Assembly (NCBI GenBank): GCA_013396655.1
Contig: WBMV01005979.1
Coordinates: 241,744-305,743 of the forward strand
Origin: Campylorhamphus procurvoides
Lineage: Eukaryota; Chordata; Aves; Passeriformes; Dendrocolaptidae
Length of the DNA stretch: 64,000 bases
Reading direction: 5' to 3'
Part shown: positions 36,546 to 50,045 of the stretch, piece by piece
Numbering within the stretch: position 1 is the stretch's first letter
Layout of the letters: each line of letters begins with the position of its first letter
Notes under the pieces: model-generated
Databases searched by the model: none
The model's input: only the letters and a program-made list of their open reading frames with translations
What the model was told of the DNA's origin: nothing
Translations under genes and position numbers: made by a program

Positions 36546-39500
36546 ACCCTTCTTTTCTATGCCAAACTTTCATGTTCAATTGCTTTGCTGTTTCAGATTC
36601 TGTGCACTCCTTCCACTGATGACTGATGCCACTTCTCATTTGCAGAAGTCAGTTTTTCTAGCTGAGATCTAAAAGGATTAAAAAATAAAATAAAATAAAA
36701 TTATTTAGGACCTCTGCTTATAAACCAACAAAACCTATGAATCAATCATGCCCTCATATGTTTATAAAATATATACGGCTAGGTATATACATATCTGTAT
36801 TTCGTGGAAACTCAGATAAGCATTACTCTCTATAATATTGCAGAGATTTAATATTCATCAATTTTACCTCTGCTTGTGCCAAAAGAATTCCCTGAACAGA
36901 TGAGAAATTGGATCCATGAAAGAGAGTATATAAAAAGAAATTGTTTCCAAAAGTAATTGATTTTTAACTTTCCACAGTGTGGTGTGCAGAAAAACACAGA
37001 GAGGTAAATGTCATACCTACTGAATGATACTAACTGGGAAGCTTTCTCTGCCATTTAGTTCACATGGAAATTTCAGGTGGGGTATTTTTTGGTGGTTGTT
37101 TTTTTTTTTTTAATTATTTTTTTTTCTGGGCAAGGGAGTAGGGGATGGATTGTTAAGCTCACACACAACAGTAAGTTACAAAAATCAGCTTATTTGTAAA
37201 ACTTCTCTTAGTAGGTTATAAGTATCCATTAGTATATTTTGACAAACCCTTGCCAGAAGGGAGGAATGAGATCAGCAAATCATGAGCATATTATGATTTG
37301 ATCCTACCACAAATTCAATTAGATCAAAGCTTACCAGGTCCAAATGTCCATTTTTAATTTTATAGTAATACCTCAGGCCAAAGAAATGGGTGCCCTGGCA
37401 GGCATGTTCTTTGACCATAACTGAGACATTTAAAACTCAAAATATTCCTGATTTTTAGGGCAGTAATGTCAGCTTCAAGGATTTTTAATTAACACCTTCT
37501 GCATGCATTAAATATGCTCTTTTCAGCCAACAAAGATTTTTTATCCTCTCGAATTCTCTGAAAAGAGTTTTGCTTCAGGTCTTTTATCACTATCAAGAAA
37601 TAATAGCAACCACCACATTAAAAAGAAATTACCCGACAAAATGAAAGATTTGCTTGGCTGAGGACATAAGAGAATGCATACAGTTGTGGGGTAGCTCTTA
37701 CTTACTATTAATTATATTGTCATATTTTTCAGAGGAGGAAACAAGAAGCTTTTGTCAAGATGATGGGGAACTGTAGGGGGCTATGGCGACATTATGGTAA
37801 GGGAGTGGACAAATGCAGAAATGCCACAGAGAGACTGTGAGCAACTTCAATCCTATGCATTTAAATGCCAAATACATTCAAGGCAGATGTTGTAGTCATA
37901 TGCACAGAAATCAGCACGCCTGACTGGCATTGTCCTGGATCTCTCATGAATTGATGGGCAACCAAGGTGTGGCTCCACTCCCAGGCTGCTCCTCCTTGCC
38001 ACAGAGTAAAACACCACGCAGACCATCAGTGGGCTGCTGTGGAGCTTCTTTTTCAGGCAAGGTGTGTCAGGGAGAAGTTTTGCTGCTGTTTTTTGGTGGA
38101 TTAGAGAAATGTGTAAACAAATCCACTGCTCGTTTGTGTACTAGACTACTCTGGCTCACAGGGCACCTCATTGTTGAAAGGCCATCAAATTACAAAGGAC
38201 ATATCAAGTTCTCCAAGGAAAGGCAGTAAACTATAAGAAGGATTCACTGATTGCCAAGAAAAAAATACCATTTACTTCTTGTTTGTCCCCACTTCCCCAG
38301 CTTCCCTTAATCTTTCTTTCACAGAAGCTATTTTCCTCTTTGGTCTGAATCTGCTTTTTACCTGGTTTTTGCTTCTTAGCCCCAAAATATGGGAGGGTCC
38401 ATGGTGTCTCTTCATTCATGGTATTTGAACTTCTTTTTCTCTGACTCCTTGGGAGCACAACCGTTCTTTTTCTGCTCTTCCTGATGACTCTGAAACAATG
38501 GAAAATGGCTTTTTCAGCCCCTCCTTTCTTCTCTCCTCACTCCTGCTTTCCTTCTCCCTGTAGCTCATCCCAGAAATGTTTTATGTACCAGGTTTATGTA
38601 CCCTTTAGGGGACTCTGAAGGGATGTGACATGAGTAACAAAGTCCAAAATTTGAGGCTGCTCTTTGTACCTGTCATGCATTTCACAAGTGACCTTCCTAA
38701 AATCCTCCTCCCTGCCCACAGCCAGGGAAGATCCAGTATTTTGCCAGAATGATTTGGGGATGATTTGAGAGACCAGCTGTTAAGGAGCATATTGGTAGAA
38801 TCAAAAAGCTGACAGAAAGCTTAACAATTCAGGACTAAATGTTATTGATTAATCATGTAGGTTACCTTGTATTACCTAGTGTACTCTACCAAATTCTTCT
38901 GTGGCAATGCCTCTGTGTCTCAGGGGAATTACTTAATATTAAAGAAACAAAAGACCCTGTTTGCAAGTCGTGCTGCGGTTTGCAGGATTTGTATGGCTTT
39001 AGTATGAATCCCTTCCACACTTCACTGCAAGATTAAGATTCTGCAGTCTTATCATCTCATTCCTTCATGATGTGCCAGTGGAGGGACCCATGATATCTAC
39101 CTCTGTGCAGGATTAGGTAGAGTTAAGGCTATTTGTAGCTCTTGCCTTTATTCTCTCTCTTAAAACAGCTGTTCTTCTCAGATGCTTTTAGCTCCTTATA
39201 AAACAATTCTGAACTTTTCACCCCCCCTAGGACATGTGCTTTGAGTGCCTGTCTTGTGGCCAATATCTCTTTCCACCTCAAATACCCTTAACAGTGGGAT
39301 TTGGGAAAGGCTTTGTCTAATGGCAGCCTTCTGGAAGGGCGCAGAATCAGCCAGGGTCTTTCAGGTACCTTTCCCTGTGGGAACTGTTAATCTATTTATA
39401 TCCTGAAAGGCTGGGCTTTGAACCTTTGTTTTTGATGTTACTCTTCAAGCTGGCAAATATGAATGCTGAAATAACTTAAAATCTTGAATTAAAAGAAATA

Positions 39501-40769
39501 AAAACCAGTCTGGCAAAGCAGATGGAAAGACTCATGACTTTCAATACCTGCAGGAGCTATTTGTCATCATATCCTTCACCTGTACAATACAGGCCCATGC
39601 CACAGACTTGTCTTCTGATCGAGCTGGAATATATTTTTCAAAGATGTTCACATTTTATTTAATGGCTTCAGGTGATGGCAAATTTAGCACATTGGTTCAC
39701 AGATGTGGAGAAGTAGGTTTCATCCCACCTCTGTAGTAGCACACATTTGTTAACCCAAAGTCTGAATTCAGCAGCAGCCCATCTCAGATATGTGACTATT
39801 TGGGAAAAGCTTTTATTCTTTGTTCCTCTTTCATCCTATTCCAAGCCTAAAGGAGCATTGACACAATTACAGCTTCAATGTGAAGGCCCACTTCTGTCCA
39901 CTCTGTGATGGACAAGTGGTGCAGGAGGACCTGAGCCCATGAACAGCTGCCCAAGAGGGGAGCAGGTCTGGCAGCCAAGCCCTGGACAAAGCCAATGGTG
40001 GCGTGCAAAGAGGGCAGCAGCAAGCACAGTGCTCTAGCCAGGCCTCCTTAGCGTGTCTGCTGAACTGGTGCTGGTGGAAAGCGAGGAAAGCTGGTGGTGC
40101 AGATAGATGATGACCTCTCCTGCTCTCTGTCATTGGTCCCCCACCTGCTCTGTTGTTAGCCAGCCACAGTTGTTGACTAATGCTGCAGTTGCACACTGGG
40201 ATTTATCTGCATTCTGAACAGATAGCTGAGAATGTGCATTTTTCTCTCTAAACCCCTTTTTTGCTGGCATTCTGCAGACAGTTTTTTCTGTCTGGGTGCT
40301 TCCCATGTACACTTTGGTCACTTTAAATTGAAATGTTAGGCACAGACAGAGCCTATGAATTCTCCCTAGTTCTGCAGAAATTTGCCAGATGTCAATGAGA
40401 AACCATCTTCACCAATAATGCTTTTAAAATTTACTTTGGTCCTAGGGATACCAGCTTGCAGCAGAGACGTAAAACAGCCGTGACCATTTCATTTGGCCTA
40501 TACAACATTCAACCTGCAGCTTCATTTCCATGCTGTCTTCAGAAGTCCTTTTTTAAACCACTGCTTAGTGTTAATGGGCATTGATATATTGACTGTCTTT
40601 TTTTGATGGAAGAAATCAGTGTTTCTAAAAATGTATTATTAGTAAAAAATGTGAAATCTTATCTGGAGAAAAGTATGTGGTTTATAACAAGTTATTATAT
40701 TGAGTCATTATGGAGCATACCTGGTGTAGTTAAAGGGCTTTCATTAGCACAGAAGTCAGTTGCTTCTGA
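36546..40769. other. unassigned non-coding DNA
   Basis: No gene recognised. A (TAAAA)n run lies at about 36679-36702 and a T-rich run at 37084-37127. The patch 39840-40330 is GC-richer and holds minus-strand frames of 109 codons (39867-40196) and 63 codons (40130-40321) with no known domain. Confidence 0.5.
36679..36702 (+). repeat. (TAAAA)n short microsatellite
   Basis: About four TAAAA units, imperfect at the left end. Confidence 0.85.
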
Positions 40770-40828
40770 TGTGAATGGGAGTTTTACTATTGACTCCAGT
40801 GGAGCCAGGTTTTCAACCATCATTTAAA
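40770..40828 (+). repeat. possible old amniote interspersed repeat
   Basis: GGGAGTTTTACTATTGACTC followed by CAGTGGAGCCAGGTTTTCA matches a text recurrent in sauropsid DNA (ggagttttgccattgacttcaatggggccaggatttca). Short but nearly continuous. Family name not recalled. Confidence 0.45.
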
Positions 40829-43800
40829 GGCTTTTATTATAGAAAAAGGTTTTCTGAGCGGTTTTACAGTCTTAAGGGAAAAAAAATCTGTCCAGTTTCC
40901 TGCCTTATTTTTACACCTACGGCTCAAAAGAGAGACCCAGGCAAAATCTATAAAAACCAAATTTCTTTTATAGACAATAGAAAATGTACTAGGTTGAATT
41001 TATCTTGGTTCTGTTTGATCAGCTGCTGGTGTGACTCTGCATGCACTGTCTGTGCACAGCAAGCACATGACCAACCTGCCGTAAATTAACTGCACCAGCA
41101 GAAAATGTATATTACACTCTTTTTCTTGAAATAATGCTATGCAGTGTCATATTTTAAAATAACCTAAACACATGTTACAGGCAACACACAGTCACAGCAA
41201 AGTGGTTGATTTCTTCTGGCTAATTTTTTGACTCACTTGAACACAGGGGGAACAAGCTTCAAGTTACTGGGTTGATGTATTGCTTGGATAAAAGAGGCCA
41301 TGAAAGGAATGGGGACTAAAATATTCAGTGCACTTGTGGTGTGCAAAATGAAGGAAGAGGGCAGATGGAGAAAAAAAATCACAGAATGAGCACAGCAGAA
41401 GAAAGGCATTCAGAAAAGGAATTAATGAAATATTAAATGCCCATAAATAGCCAGTGAAAACTGTGCTGTGTAGGACAGCATTATTATTATGCTAACTCTT
41501 GAATTAAGGCACATCTGCAAAGAATTCACCAAAAGCCTAAGTATAATTCCTTGCTGACATTAGAGGACTTCTGAAATGACTAGTTTATGTCAGCCTTTGA
41601 TGCAGCCACATGAAAAGTAAAAAATGCCTTACATGTAATAATACCTTATGCCAACTACCCTGTTACCTTTTCCCCTTGGCCCTGGGTTATGAACTGTGCC
41701 ATGATGACTGAGATATAACACAGGTTAAATAAATGTGTTAGGTCAGTACTTTTTTCCTGGATATGGATGTAAGTGATGCTGACTAACTTGCTGGATCCTC
41801 CAAGTCCTTCCTATAAGTTTTTCTGTACCTTCTGACACAATACAGTTATTGTTGACCTGCTATATTCAATATGCCTGCTTGTATGAAAAATAATTTTCTA
41901 GTCTTATAATTTTGATAGATTTCTGAAGAACATTTACATGAATTACCTTATTTTTCCACACTGAATTAAAGGTTTTTTGGTATAATCTATATTTCCAGCT
42001 CTAGGGTACAGACACTGCTAGCATGGGGTACTACATCCGAGTCTGAAAAATGAAGGGGAAAAATATTTTCTTTTCATTTTGAGCTTGCAGGATCTCAGTA
42101 AATATGAAAAATGATACTAAGTTTTTATAATGATTTCTGTTTTTTCACTTGTAGGGGCAAATTTCTGAAGTTAAACCAGTGCATCCAGGACAATTGATCT
42201 TAGCAAGGAAGAACTGAAGGCTTCTATATCAGTGCCAGCAGACTTGATACTTGTGCAGGTTGGCAGCAGGTGCCATTCCCCAGGATGTGCTGGGAGGTGT
42301 GTATGCATGAGAGGCCATAGAAAATCTGTCAGTGAAGCACAGCTGAGCAGGGAACCAAAGGGGTTGACAGGCACAACTTCCCACCACTGCCCAGAGAGAA
42401 CTGCAAGCTTCAGTGTTTTCTCTGGCCTCTTGCTCTGCAGCAGTGCAGGTGCTCAGGCAACCCTTACCTGCTGTGCAGACAGAGTTCATGGACTGCAGTC
42501 CAGATGTCACCTCCAAAGAAACAAATGTTTTGGAAAATGTGTGACTCTGTAAGCATGGTATTGTGAGATTTGCCCTGCCAGATGATCCCATGAAATGCCA
42601 GCTGGAATAGCTCCTCTTGAACATATGACATAAAACAATGGCTGTCAGAGCCTTGTAGTAGGTATTTAATTTTGCTTGGCTTCCTCCAGAATGGGAGAAA
42701 CCTTCTTTTTTACAAATTACTCAGTAAGTCCATCTGAAATGATTTTCTTCTTGAGAAATTTCTCTGAGGATATTGTTTATAAGCTGCTGACCTTTAAATG
42801 GCCTTCTTGCTCCATTACTGTGGTTCTCGGGTATTTAAAGCTTCAGGTCACTTTCACTTTTAATTGTGCTTTATTATTCTCCACTGCTGCAGAATGTTTC
42901 AGTCAATTTAACTAGAAGGGAGTCTTATACTCGTCCCTTAATGGACTGAATTTGGGTCATAACAAAATGAACAATTATCCTTGCCTAATTTATTAATCTT
43001 AGTCTTGTTTCATTTATTTTTAAGTTTTGGTGGCTGTCCTTCGAAGACAGCTGTAAGCAGATATTATTGCAGGTTAGCAGGAGACCGTGTTCTCTACTGC
43101 TGGGTATGAAAGTGAAGTGAAGAAGAACCATGAGATGGGGAGAGATTAATGCCAGTAGGATTTTGAAATAATTGCACAGTTCATATATTTCTATTAGAGT
43201 GAAGTGAAAATGAATAAAGCAGTGGTTTTATCTGACATTTAATGCTGACAATGTTCTTCCAACATACAAAGAAGCTTGCTGAGCAAAACATCAGCTTGCA
43301 TTCCTTTCTTTCCAAGATTTACTAATTAGACTCTAGTGGTAAAGTACTAAAGCTTAGTATAGATGAAAACTTACATCTTCTAATTAACAAACATGATTAC
43401 GAAACACACAGAACACATGATGGTAGCTAAAATGTTCTTTCTGTAATACTCTGGCAGAGTTGCAAGATGCCAATCAGCTTACTAGCTGTGAGCTTTCAAC
43501 ATGAGAAGTGGCTCAGGTTTATTTTTAATTCTAATCCTTCTCATTTTCTCCCACTCCATCCTAATTCTGGTTTTCCCTTCTCATAACATTTTTGCTCATT
43601 TTTTTCTCCCACTGTATCCTTACTCAGATTCTGTGTCCTTCTAGCATGTTGTTAATTTCAAATATTATCTCATTTTAATTGCAGAGAGTTCCAGTTTCAA
43701 GCAATATGAAAACTTCACAAAGGGATTTGGCACTACGGGAAAAATTAGATGTCTGAAACTCCCCAAAGTCCAAAGTTTCAATATAAACCCACCTATGAAG

Positions 43801-44654
43801 ATGCCACTGAACTCTGGGGGTACCTGAGCCATCGTTTGGAAGTTCCCCCTTATGATATAATTTTCTCCTGTCTGAGCGGTTTATGGTCTGTTGATTCCTG
43901 AACCCATTGACAGCCAAGAAACTGTTTGCTTGAAAGTTCTGAGGTCCTGAATTCAACTAGCATTCCCCCAAAACATACAGTCCATGCTGCAAAGATTTGA
44001 TTCCTCATCAAATGCAGTTGTAGTTACTTCCCTTTAATATATAATTAAAGGCTTAGTGTGTAAGCATGCTAGGTTAAATATCAGGAGGTGCCTATGAAGT
44101 AGATTTGACTCTTTCCTCAGCATCAGTAGTTTGACATCTTTATCTCCCCTGTCCTAAAGGAGCACCTAAACCAACAGAGACAAAGGACGAAGAGAAAAAA
44201 TTGTGTTCCCAAACAAAGCTATTACCAAAGGGTATTCTTTCTTTTAGTCTTCTCAATTACCTAAAGGAGTTTAACTTTTAACATTTATGGGGGTTTTTTT
44301 AGATTTAATAAATTCCTTACATATTGTCCCATCATTTGGCATGATGTAGGTTGCACTTGCAACTTACATTAAACAAAGTACTGTTCTTCAGGAAACTGGG
44401 AAGAAACACCTGGTAAATCCCTATGAGTGATAAGATGCCACAATGCAAATACCAGAAGCTGTGTGCTCCAGAAAACAGCTAATTTTCAGTTCTGAATCGT
44501 GGTTGTTAATAAAGGTGATCTATTTATGTATTCAGCATAATGGATGACACCACTGGTGCTATGTAGTCAAGTTGCTGTTGCTTGGGGAAACAGGAACCTT
44601 CCCCCCCAACCCCCTGCCTCCGCCTCTTTTACTGATTTGTGGTTCTTGTATCTT
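40829..44654. other. unassigned non-coding DNA
   Basis: No gene recognised. Around 42171-42624 frames overlap on both strands (up to 131 codons) after an acceptor-like TTTTTTCACTTGTAG (about 42139-42153), but no protein family is recognisable. Short C-runs at 44601-44614. Confidence 0.5.
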
Positions 44655-44722
44655 AAATCAAGATTAAATTGCAAGTGCCTCAGAACAGGGTCCAAGATCC
44701 AAGAACTGTTTTTGTGAAGTAG
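44655..44722 (+). repeat. possible L2/MIR-type tail fragment
   Basis: GATTAAATTGCAAGTGCCTC followed by AGAACAGGGTCCAAG resembles 'gattagattgtaagctccttggggcagggacc', common to L2/MIR-related tails in amniotes. One short block only. Confidence 0.45.
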
Positions 44723-44784
44723 ATAGGATACTTGTTTGTTAAAAATTAATAAACTCCTAATCTATTTTTGAATATTAATTCTTC

Positions 44785-44819
44785 ATTTGCATCAATTTTT
44801 TTTAAATTTGCATTTGCAT
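44785..44819. promoter_or_regulatory. cluster of three POU octamer sites
   Basis: ATTTGCAT occurs at 44785-44792, 44806-44813 and 44812-44819, the last two overlapping by two bases; a TTTTGCAT variant follows at about 44825. ATTTGCAT is the octamer bound by POU/Oct factors, and close or overlapping copies allow dimer binding. The flanks are AT-rich and repeat-free. Motif density is seen; function is inferred. Confidence 0.35.
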
Positions 44820-45856
44820 CGTTGTTTTGCATTGAAAATCCTTTCTAAAAATAGTTAAAAGGGAGAAAGTCAGAAGAATTTCAATAATAATGAGAATAAT
44901 CAAATTAAGACTATCTTAAAAGTAAATTAACAATTACTTTAGGAATTATGAGATGATTAGAAAGGGAAAGGAGAGGAAAGTGTGAAAGCAGAAAAGTCAC
45001 CAATATTCTGTGATTTGGGACTTCCTGCTCTACACTGTAGTTCATCCCATGAAGATAACACAAAGCATTCAAAAAGTAGAAGGTAATGATGGGATTAACT
45101 GTATAAAAATAAAGTGTACATTCTTCCAAACACCATGGTGGTGTTTCACAATGAGCTGTGCAAGTCAGTCCAGTTTAAGACAAGAATGCAGTAACACATA
45201 GTAAAAACATCTCCTCTATTTTACATTAATTCTGTCAATCTGGTGATCTTGAATAAAGTGGAAACTGCTGACAAGAGCTGAGCAGAAGTTTTAGGGGAGA
45301 GCCTTTTCCAGTGAAAAATGCACTCTGCCAACAAAGAAATATTTTATGGTAGAAAATCTACTGGTTTTATCCTTGTTTTCTTCTCACTTAATTTGTCTTG
45401 TAGCTTTTACAAAAGTAGCCCTATATAATGGCTCCCACATGTAAAAATCACTGAATTAATGCTGCATTTGAGAGTATCTCCTGAAACTACCTATTTATGG
45501 TATTTTTCTTTTAGTTTTGTCTGTGATGTGAGATAATATTCATTGCATAACTCGGTGGCAGTGCATCAGTGCAGTGTTTATAATTTGTGAAGATCCGTAT
45601 CTGTCTAATCTCACCTAAAGACTTTCAGGTCCCAGATAACAAAATGTTCACAGAATTGACCCAAGTTCTGATCCCTTATTGTGGTGGCCTAGGGCTTGTA
45701 GTTAAGCTTAAGATACAATTATGTGCATTCAAACTATGTCATTTTACAACCCACCTAAGCATATGGAATGGTGATGCCACGGCTATATAACCTACTTACT
45801 GCAATTTTGAGAATTCAGATGGAATAGTAATTGTCCCAAAGCCCTCAAGAACCATG

Positions 45857-45885
45857 AATTATTTGCAATTATTCGCAATTATTCA
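45857..45885 (+). repeat. three-copy 10-mer tandem repeat
   Basis: AATTATTTGC, AATTATTCGC and AATTATTCA stand head to tail. Likely slippage; the units also resemble homeodomain sites. Confidence 0.8.
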
Positions 45886-46744
45886 GGGAGTTGTTTTACT
45901 GCAGGACAAATAGCAGTTGGCAGAGGAGTAAGGCTCCAAGCCTAATTTAATTCAAAAGCATACATTTGGATACAAATAAACACACTTGAACATGAACCAT
46001 AGCTGTGGGTCTTTAGGTGCGATGGTACTAGGAAAACCTGTGTTTTCAGAAATTCTTTTGATGTATGTGATTAAATACTAAAGAGGGAAATAAAAGGATC
46101 ATCTCATCTTTATAATCTGTATTTTTGTCACTACCTATTACCACACAATATAATGTTAGAAAACTAGGATTCCCTACCCTCATGTGAATCAGAAATAAAA
46201 GATACAGAAGTCTGTGTTTCAATGAGATGCTGATTTCTTTGCCCTTTGATGAATTAAATGATTTTGAAGACATGGAGTGTGGTTTTGCTTATTTCCCAAA
46301 CACTTTTTTCAGCTAGTAGGCTCCCAAAGGTCCGATTGTTTTTTTTTTCAAAAATATGATATATTTTGCATTGAAAATCCAATTTCTTGCTATGAAATCT
46401 CTGCAAGAACAGACAGTGTTTACCTCTAGTTGCATTTGCTTGCTCTTTTGAGGTTATCTCAGGCACATAATAAGCATTATCAGCCCATCCATTAATAAAT
46501 GTCTCTGAGACCAAGACAGCAGAAATGCTTTGCCCATCAGAGCATATTACAGACCTGATACTGTACTCTGACTACAATGCCTTGTCTTTTTTGAAAGCCA
46601 CATCAAGATGAAAAAAGACAAATTAGTGCTTGAAGCTTAGAAAGAAAAGTGTTTTGATATGTAAAATACTATAGAAAATAGGCAGGCATCTTGACCAAAA
46701 TATCTATCACTGTAGAAATTTCTGTTTCATTTCAAGAGTCTTAT

Positions 46745-46890
46745 GAAGGTTTGTTGTTGATTTTTTTGTTTGTTTTGTTTAGGTTTCTGTTTGTGTATAT
46801 GTGTGTGTGAAGGTTTGGGGTGGTGTTCTTTGTTTTGCTTTTTGGCATTTTGTTGTTTGGGTTTGGTTTTGTTTTTTTTTTTGGGGGGGG
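46745..46890 (+). repeat. GT/T-rich low-complexity belt ending in T11-G8
   Basis: Words of GTTT, GTTTT and TGTGTG dominate for about 145 bases. The belt ends in eleven T (46872-46882) directly followed by eight G (46883-46890). No coding potential. Confidence 0.85.
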
Positions 46891-49800
46891 CTGTTGGGTA
46901 AGTATTTCTTTTTAGCTTATAAGTCTTATTACAATGACATCATGCTGCTTCCACAATAATTTTTAGCATTCTTGTGCACTGATCATTGTTGCTATATAAA
47001 GGCAGTTATGTCCTTGCTGTTTCAGTTTTGATCATAACATTGTTAAACTCATGCTGTAGCACAAGACAAGTTCCAGGTTCTGATATAATCTTCCCTTTTT
47101 TTGTCAGGCCAGCTTTTTTCCAATTAAATGTTTTGTCTTAAAATTTAGCAGGTTTTGTTCTCAGCAATGATGTGCCTGAAAATCCTGAATGCATTGTTAT
47201 TCACTTATCTCTGTACAAATTCATTAATGTCTGACACTGGTGTATTGGTATTTTCAGATTCACTTTCAAAATTTTGCCCCAAAACATTTTGCAGAATGAT
47301 GTTCAGAACTGCATCCTTATTCTGGAAGGTATATAAACCTAACTTAAGTACTTTGCTGTGATGTGTTTATTTTCATGTGTTATGTGTTGACTCATGCTTG
47401 TGTTTAGTGATACTGGAATATTAGAGGTTGTAATTATGAAATGAAGAGTGCATTGCTAGTACCGTATTTTGATGTGTTTGAAATGAGAATAAGTGAGATT
47501 CTTTTCTCCAGGTGTCTTTTCCCTCAAACCAGCAGTGAAAGAAATACCCTTGCACTGCTCCACTAGCTTAGGTTGTTTCCTGTTCTGAAAGCTCATCACT
47601 ATCTTTGCAAAAAGGAAACTCCTGAAGCTGTTCAAAACCTCTAACTGACTAGTATCCACTTTCTGCTTTCATTTAATATTAGTTAGCTAAATAAATCAGT
47701 GAATAAACAAAGCAAGCAAATTTATGTCTGTTTTACAGAAGTCATCTTCATCAGAAAAATAAACATTTAAAAATCTGCTGCAGATGCTATTTCAGGGTAT
47801 AACTGACTAAATTATAGGGAAAGAAGTTTGGCATTCATCTTCAATATGCCACCTTGCATGGTGTGTCCTTTAAAAAAAAGGCACTGATATGAAGTGGCTA
47901 GCCTGGAGATTGCTGTGCTTGAATGTTGGGACATCCTCTTATTAAAGGTCATTAGGAAATAGAAAGGAGGACTCTCAGAACAGGAAGTGTCATAGACCAT
48001 TTTATAGCTTCTGGACTATATCTTAAATATTGTTGTTTATGTCTTGGCTGACATGCTGACATTTTGTGAATGCTGTCTTATTTAATAAATATAAATGTGA
48101 TTTCCTTGAATAGACTGTTTGGAGTGCACTGTAACAAGATTTTTTCCCTTTTGCATTATGAGATGCTTCTGAAATGTATGTAATGTTTTTTTCTCCTGGT
48201 TCATTGGGACCAAATCCAGGGCTTGCTTCTCAGGCTAAGTAAATGGAGTACCAGGCTGAGAAACCATTGGAATTGGGGGGGTAGGGAGGCAGAACCCAGC
48301 TTCTCAGGACTGGCATCCTGCAGCCAGCTGTGCATAGGAGAGAGACTTCAGTGGTCTCGTCGCTGCTGTCTCCAGCCTAAAACTTCTGGCATCTTCATCA
48401 CACCCAGGATTTTTAATGTGAAACTGAGGCGGAACAAATTGGGCTACATGGTGAGGGAGGAAATCTGAAACAGTGTAATTAAAAATGGAACTGATTCCCT
48501 TAAATGAAAGACTAATTCTTTATCAGCAGCTTCATTAGTTAAAAAAAACAAATAAATTCTCCCCTTCAGTTGGTTGTTAATGGGTATGACAGCATAACGT
48601 ATTCAGAGAAGGCACAGAACAATAAACTTTTAGGTTAGATACCAACCCCACAGGACATTAGAGAGCCTTGCACAACAGAGGAATAAACATATGGATGGGA
48701 AATACCAGACACTAATTTGATTAGAAAATCAATACATAAAACAGTATCCTTGCACTTCAGCCAATTAAGACAATGATCAACAAAAGTCCCTGGACTGCTT
48801 ACGCATGTTACATTAGATCTTCATTAGATAAAAGTCAGAACCAGGAACCAGAACTCCCTTCTCCCATCTGAGCACCCTCATTTTGAGACTGGGGCCACAG
48901 TCCTTTATTCCAGATCTTTCTGGCTAGTGAAGATTCCTCTTTGGCTGCCAAGAAATTGGCTGCCACAACAAGAATCTTCTCCCTCTTCCCTCAATTCATT
49001 CTCCCCAAATGTCTGGTCTGGTGCTTCTGTGCACTTCTTTACATACATTCTATCGAATCCAGCAGACAGGATGGGGAGGGGTCAAGATCTCAGGCCACTG
49101 ATAGATTCATGCTCTGTCTGCCAGGATTGCTGTGCAAAGTGCTCATTCCTCCTTTGCTCTTTTGGTGGTTGTCTTTTAAAATAAGCGAGCTCTGTGTATG
49201 CAAGTGCCTCTCCCTAGCTGGGACATCTGCACTCTGAGCAGAGGGATTTTGTATTGGTCTGACTGACGTGCTCAAGTTCTGCAAAAGAGAAGGAGTCTTT
49301 TTATGGCCACTTTCCTATTGAATGCCTCTAGGACAGGACTCACGTAGAGGGATACTCTCTGGTTTGAATTTATGCCCTCTACCACCTATAAAGGGAGTTG
49401 TAATCTGGATGTCTCCTCTGAGAGTCAGATTCCAAATTTTTCTACTGCAATCCACAGTCTGAGTACCAGAAAAGGATGGATTGGATCTTGCCCAATGTTT
49501 TATCTTTTTTCTTAAAACTCCATCTATTTTCCCCTGTCTGAATCCCTGGAAGACTGTGCCCATTCTCATTTTTTTTTTTCCAGAATCCAGGGTCATTATT
49601 TGAGTACAAACACTGTGTGATGCCCTTCCTAGTGCATTTAGATCCTCCATCCCTAACCTGTGAGCAAGCAGAGACTAGGATTCTTTTCTTGCAAGCTATG
49701 TTTCAGTCATTCAAGATTTTTATAATCTGAATGCATAGTGGGTATATGAATAATGTAATTAGATATTAAATTTCAGTTCATGTTTTCCATTTCCTTAATG

Positions 49801-49954
49801 TGATTGGATGGTCTTTTTTTTTCCTGATTTAAAATATTGGTTCTGGATGTCAGGCTCCAAAAAACCTGTTTGATTGGTAACTGCAGAATGGTGGATCAAA
49901 TCAATGATATGAAACCAAGTGTGCGTTTTGCACATTAGCTGAGAGCTGTACTGG

Positions 49955-50045
49955 TCTGACCTCATTCACACTCAGTTTTGTGCTGCTGCCCTTTCTCTGA
50001 GGTAATGGAGTTGTTCCAGACTTACATGTCTGTGCAGGGCAGAGC
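49955..50045 (+). repeat. possible old amniote interspersed repeat
   Basis: CTCATTCACACTCAGTTTTG and later TAATGGAGTTGTTCCAGACT followed by TACATGTCTGTGCA fit the sauropsid repeat text 'ctcattcacactggtgtaaa ... caatggagttactccagatttacaccagtgta'. Same suspected family as the fragments at 18.1 and 20.0 kb. Confidence 0.5.

Larger units (their letters stand above)
44840..49954. other. unassigned AT-rich non-coding DNA
   Basis: No gene recognised. Three tandem 10-mers of the form AATTATTYGC lie at 45857-45885. A GT-rich low-complexity belt lies at 46745-46890. Frames near 48927-49650 on both strands (85-111 codons) have no known domain. Confidence 0.5.
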
